Source: an uncultured Oscillibacter sp.
GTDB lineage: Bacteria > Bacillota > Clostridia > Oscillospirales > Oscillospiraceae
Assembly: GCA_947577075.1 (NCBI GenBank)
Contig: CANPTW010000028.1
Span: 1 to 35,171 of the forward strand
DNA: 35,171 nt
Direction of reading: 5' to 3'
Shown: positions 33,650 through 35,171 of the stretch, in pieces
Layout of the letters: each line of letters opens with the position of its first letter
Numbering within the stretch: the stretch's first letter is position 1
Made by a program: the position numbers and the translations under genes
Notes under the pieces: generated by a model
The model's database searches: none
Told to the model about the DNA's origin: nothing
Seen by the model: the letters and a program-made list of their open reading frames with translations, nothing else

Positions 33650-34633
33650 ATGAAAAACCACAAGCACTTTTTAAAGCTGCTGGACTTCACTCCAGCGGAG
33701 ATCGGGCAGTTTCTGGACACGGCGGCGGACCTGAAAGCCAAGAAAAAGGCCGGCGTTCCCCACAGGTATCTGGAGGGGAAGAACGTGGCCCTGATTTTTG
33801 AGAAGACCTCCACCCGGACCCGCTGCGCCTTTGAGGTGGCGGCCCAGGATTTGGGCATGGGCAGTACTTACCTGGGCCCCACGGGTTCCCAGATCGGTGT
33901 GAAGGAGTCCATCGCCGACACCGCCCGGGTGCTGGGCCGCATGTACGACGGTATCGAGTACCGGGGCTTCGGCCAGGCCATCGTGGAGGAGCTGGCGCAG
34001 TACGCCGGGGTCCCCGTGTTCAACGGCCTCACCGACGAGTTTCACCCCACCCAGATCCTGGCGGACTTCCTCACCGTCCGGGAGCACTTCGGAAAGCTCC
34101 AGGGCGTGAAGCTGGTCTACCTGGGGGACGCCCGCTTCAACATGGGGAACTCCCTCATGGTGGGCTGCGCCAAAATGGGAATGAAGTTCGTGGCCTGCGC
34201 CCCCAAGGCCTACATGCCGGACAAAGCCCTGATTGACACCTGTCAGGCCATCGCCAAGGAAACCGGCGCGGCCCTGGAGTTCATCGAGGACCCCCTGGAG
34301 GCGGTGAAAGGCGCGGACGTGCTGTACACCGACGTCTGGGTCTCCATGGGGGAGCCCGCGGAGGTCTGGGCGGAGCGCATCGCCGCCCTGGGTCCCTATC
34401 AGGTCACCTCGGCCCTGATGGATGCGGCGGGGCCCCAGTGCCGCTTCATGCACTGCCTCCCCGCCTACCACGACCACAAGACGAAGGTGGGCAAAGAGAT
34501 GGGCGAGCGTTTCGGACGGGAGGCCATGGAGGTGACGGACGAGGTATTCGAGTCCCCCCGGTCCATCGTCTTCGACGAGGCGGAGAACCGGATGCACACC
34601 ATCAAGGCCGTCATGTACGAGCTGATGAAATGA
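33650..34633 (+). CDS. argF: Ornithine carbamoyltransferase
   Basis: Makes citrulline from ornithine and carbamoyl phosphate. The 327-residue product has the carbamoyl-phosphate site STRTR at 54-58, [19 protein letters not shown], and the ornithine-side HCLPAYHD starting at 268. Length fits the family. GAGAGG precedes the ATG at 33650; the open frame further upstream crosses the hairpin and is not coding. In an arginine-synthesis cluster this is the anabolic enzyme rather than the arginine-deiminase-pathway form. It is closed by its own terminator. Confidence 0.97.
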   Translation: MKNHKHFLKLLDFTPAEIGQFLDTAADLKAKKKAGVPHRYLEGKNVALIFEKTSTRTRCAFEVAAQDLGMGSTYLGPTGSQIGVKESIADTARVLGRMYDGIEYRGFGQAIVEELAQYAGVPVFNGLTDEFHPTQILADFLTVREHFGKLQGVKLVYLGDARFNMGNSLMVGCAKMGMKFVACAPKAYMPDKALIDTCQAIAKETGAALEFIEDPLEAVKGADVLYTDVWVSMGEPAEVWAERIAALGPYQVTSALMDAAGPQCRFMHCLPAYHDHKTKVGKEMGERFGREAMEVTDEVFESPRSIVFDEAENRMHTIKAVMYELMK

Positions 34634-34640
34634 GAGAAAA

Positions 34641-34671
34641 GGAGGGGCGGATTTCCGCCCCTCCTCTTTTT
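34641..34671 (+). terminator. Intrinsic terminator of argF
   Basis: Eleven-bp stem GGAGGGGCGGA (34641-34651) with TCCGCCCCTCC (34654-34664), tight loop, followed by TCTTTTT. Confidence 0.9.
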
Positions 34672-34681
34672 CCGTTTCAGG

Positions 34682-34687
34682 TATAAT
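34682..34687 (+). promoter_or_regulatory. Possible -10 box for the last gene
   Basis: TATAAT 55 bases before the ATG at 34743, just after the argF terminator. No acceptable -35 is seen at the right distance. Confidence 0.4.
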
Positions 34688-34742
34688 TTTCCCCCAGGGC
34701 TGGAAAAATGAAACCATCACTGACAGGAGGCATACACAAGAG

Positions 34743-35015
34743 ATGGTGAAAGGAATTTCCAGACGGGTGGTCGTGGTGGACTCCCCGGACCAGCGGTTTT
34801 TTGAGCAGGCGATCTTCATTGTGCGGAACGACGCGGCCGGGGAGGGCGTCACCTCCCGGGAGCTGGTGGAGGAGGCCCGCCGGGTGGCCCGGAATTACGC
34901 CGGGGGGGACCACGGACGCCTCACCCGGGCCTGGCGGGACCTGAGCCCGGCGGTCTATACCCTCATGGGCGCGGCGGCCATCGGCCTTTTGTGGCTCATC
35001 GTGGCGCTGATTTGA
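34743..35015 (+). CDS. Small tail-anchored protein of unknown function
   Basis: A 90-residue protein with a charged cytoplasmic N-terminal part (GISRRVVVVDSPDQRFFEQA, then SRELVEEARRVARNY) and one membrane helix at the very C-terminus (about 70-90, TLMGAAAIGLLWLIVALI), so probably tail-anchored. I recognise the opening RRVVVVDSPD...FEQAIFIVR as a recurring small protein of Oscillospiraceae, without a known function. The AGGAGG at 34725-34730 is 12 bases from the ATG, a little far. It follows the argF terminator and probably has its own promoter. Confidence 0.72.
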   Translation: MVKGISRRVVVVDSPDQRFFEQAIFIVRNDAAGEGVTSRELVEEARRVARNYAGGDHGRLTRAWRDLSPAVYTLMGAAAIGLLWLIVALI

Positions 35016-35052
35016 AGGATTCCCTGGAACGTTTCGAGGCGGGAAGGGGAGC

Positions 35053-35084
35053 GTGGGGGGGGCCCCCGGGGGGGCCCCCCCCAC
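35053..35084 (+). terminator. All-G/C hairpin after the last gene
   Basis: Ten-bp stem GTGGGGGGGG/CCCCCCCCAC with an internal CCCCCGGGGGGG, followed by CCTGAAAATTTT. It may be a terminator, but long G and C homopolymers beside an A-rich tail near the end of the window may also reflect poor sequence quality. Confidence 0.4.
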
Positions 35085-35171
35085 CCTGAAAATTTTAAAG
35101 ATGAAGTAAAAAAAAAATAAAAATAATCGCGCGCGAACCAAACGGAAGGGCACGTGGGGCGCGCAACCGAA

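Overview
The window looks like chromosome of a GC-rich, low-motility gut Firmicute of the Oscillospiraceae type (Flavonifractor, Lawsonibacter or Oscillibacter-like). This is inferred from the strong CGG/CTG/GCC codon bias, Clostridia-restricted families (DUF4317, DUF1538 with a tandem P-II protein), an SLH-anchored surface protein, a methionine T-box, and sigma-A promoters of the form TTGCAA-17-TATAAT. No rRNA, tRNA, CRISPR array, transposase or prophage is seen. About 25 genes are supported.

Layout. (1) 1-6.5 kb: leuS behind a row of perfect hairpins, a minus-strand DUF1538 membrane protein with a tandem P-II-like partner, and a DUF4317 protein. (2) 6.5-11.2 kb: a coiled-coil protein of unknown function, then a divergent cell-wall cluster of an FHA-SEDS fusion (RodA/FtsW family), a class B transpeptidase and a small membrane protein. 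(3) 11.2-11.8 kb: a gene-free stretch with a near-consensus promoter and a folded RNA candidate that contains no plausible ORF. (4) 11.8-14.9 kb: a minus-strand methionine ABC transporter operon, metN-metI-metQ, under a T-box riboswitch whose specifier reads AUG. (5) 15-18.6 kb: a DUF368 polyprenyl-phosphate transporter, thiI, a small membrane protein and an NADPH/FMN-type flavoprotein. (6) 18.6-25.1 kb: a protein built from two degenerate tyrosine-recombinase-like domains plus two winged-helix segments, lying directly upstream of a very large SLH-domain surface protein; a perfect 14-bp inverted repeat separates them. (7) 25.1-34.7 kb: a nearly complete arginine cluster, argG, argH, argC, argJ, a small membrane protein, argB, argD and argF, with an ARG-box-like site at the argG promoter. 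(8) A small tail-anchored protein, then a suspicious low-complexity end.

The arginine genes convert glutamate through acetylated intermediates to ornithine, citrulline and arginine; ArgJ recycles the acetyl group. The methionine importer is predicted to be switched on by uncharged tRNA-Met. The FHA-SEDS protein and transpeptidase form a matched glycan polymerase/crosslinker pair, and the DUF368 protein would recycle their lipid carrier.

The most interesting unexplained items are the orphan structured RNA at about 11285-11448, the apparently catalytically dead tandem recombinase regulator beside the surface-layer gene, the shift in codon use inside that gene, and three long inverted-repeat elements placed between cistrons of the met and arg operons. 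All identifications are by reading sequence and motifs; no searches were run.
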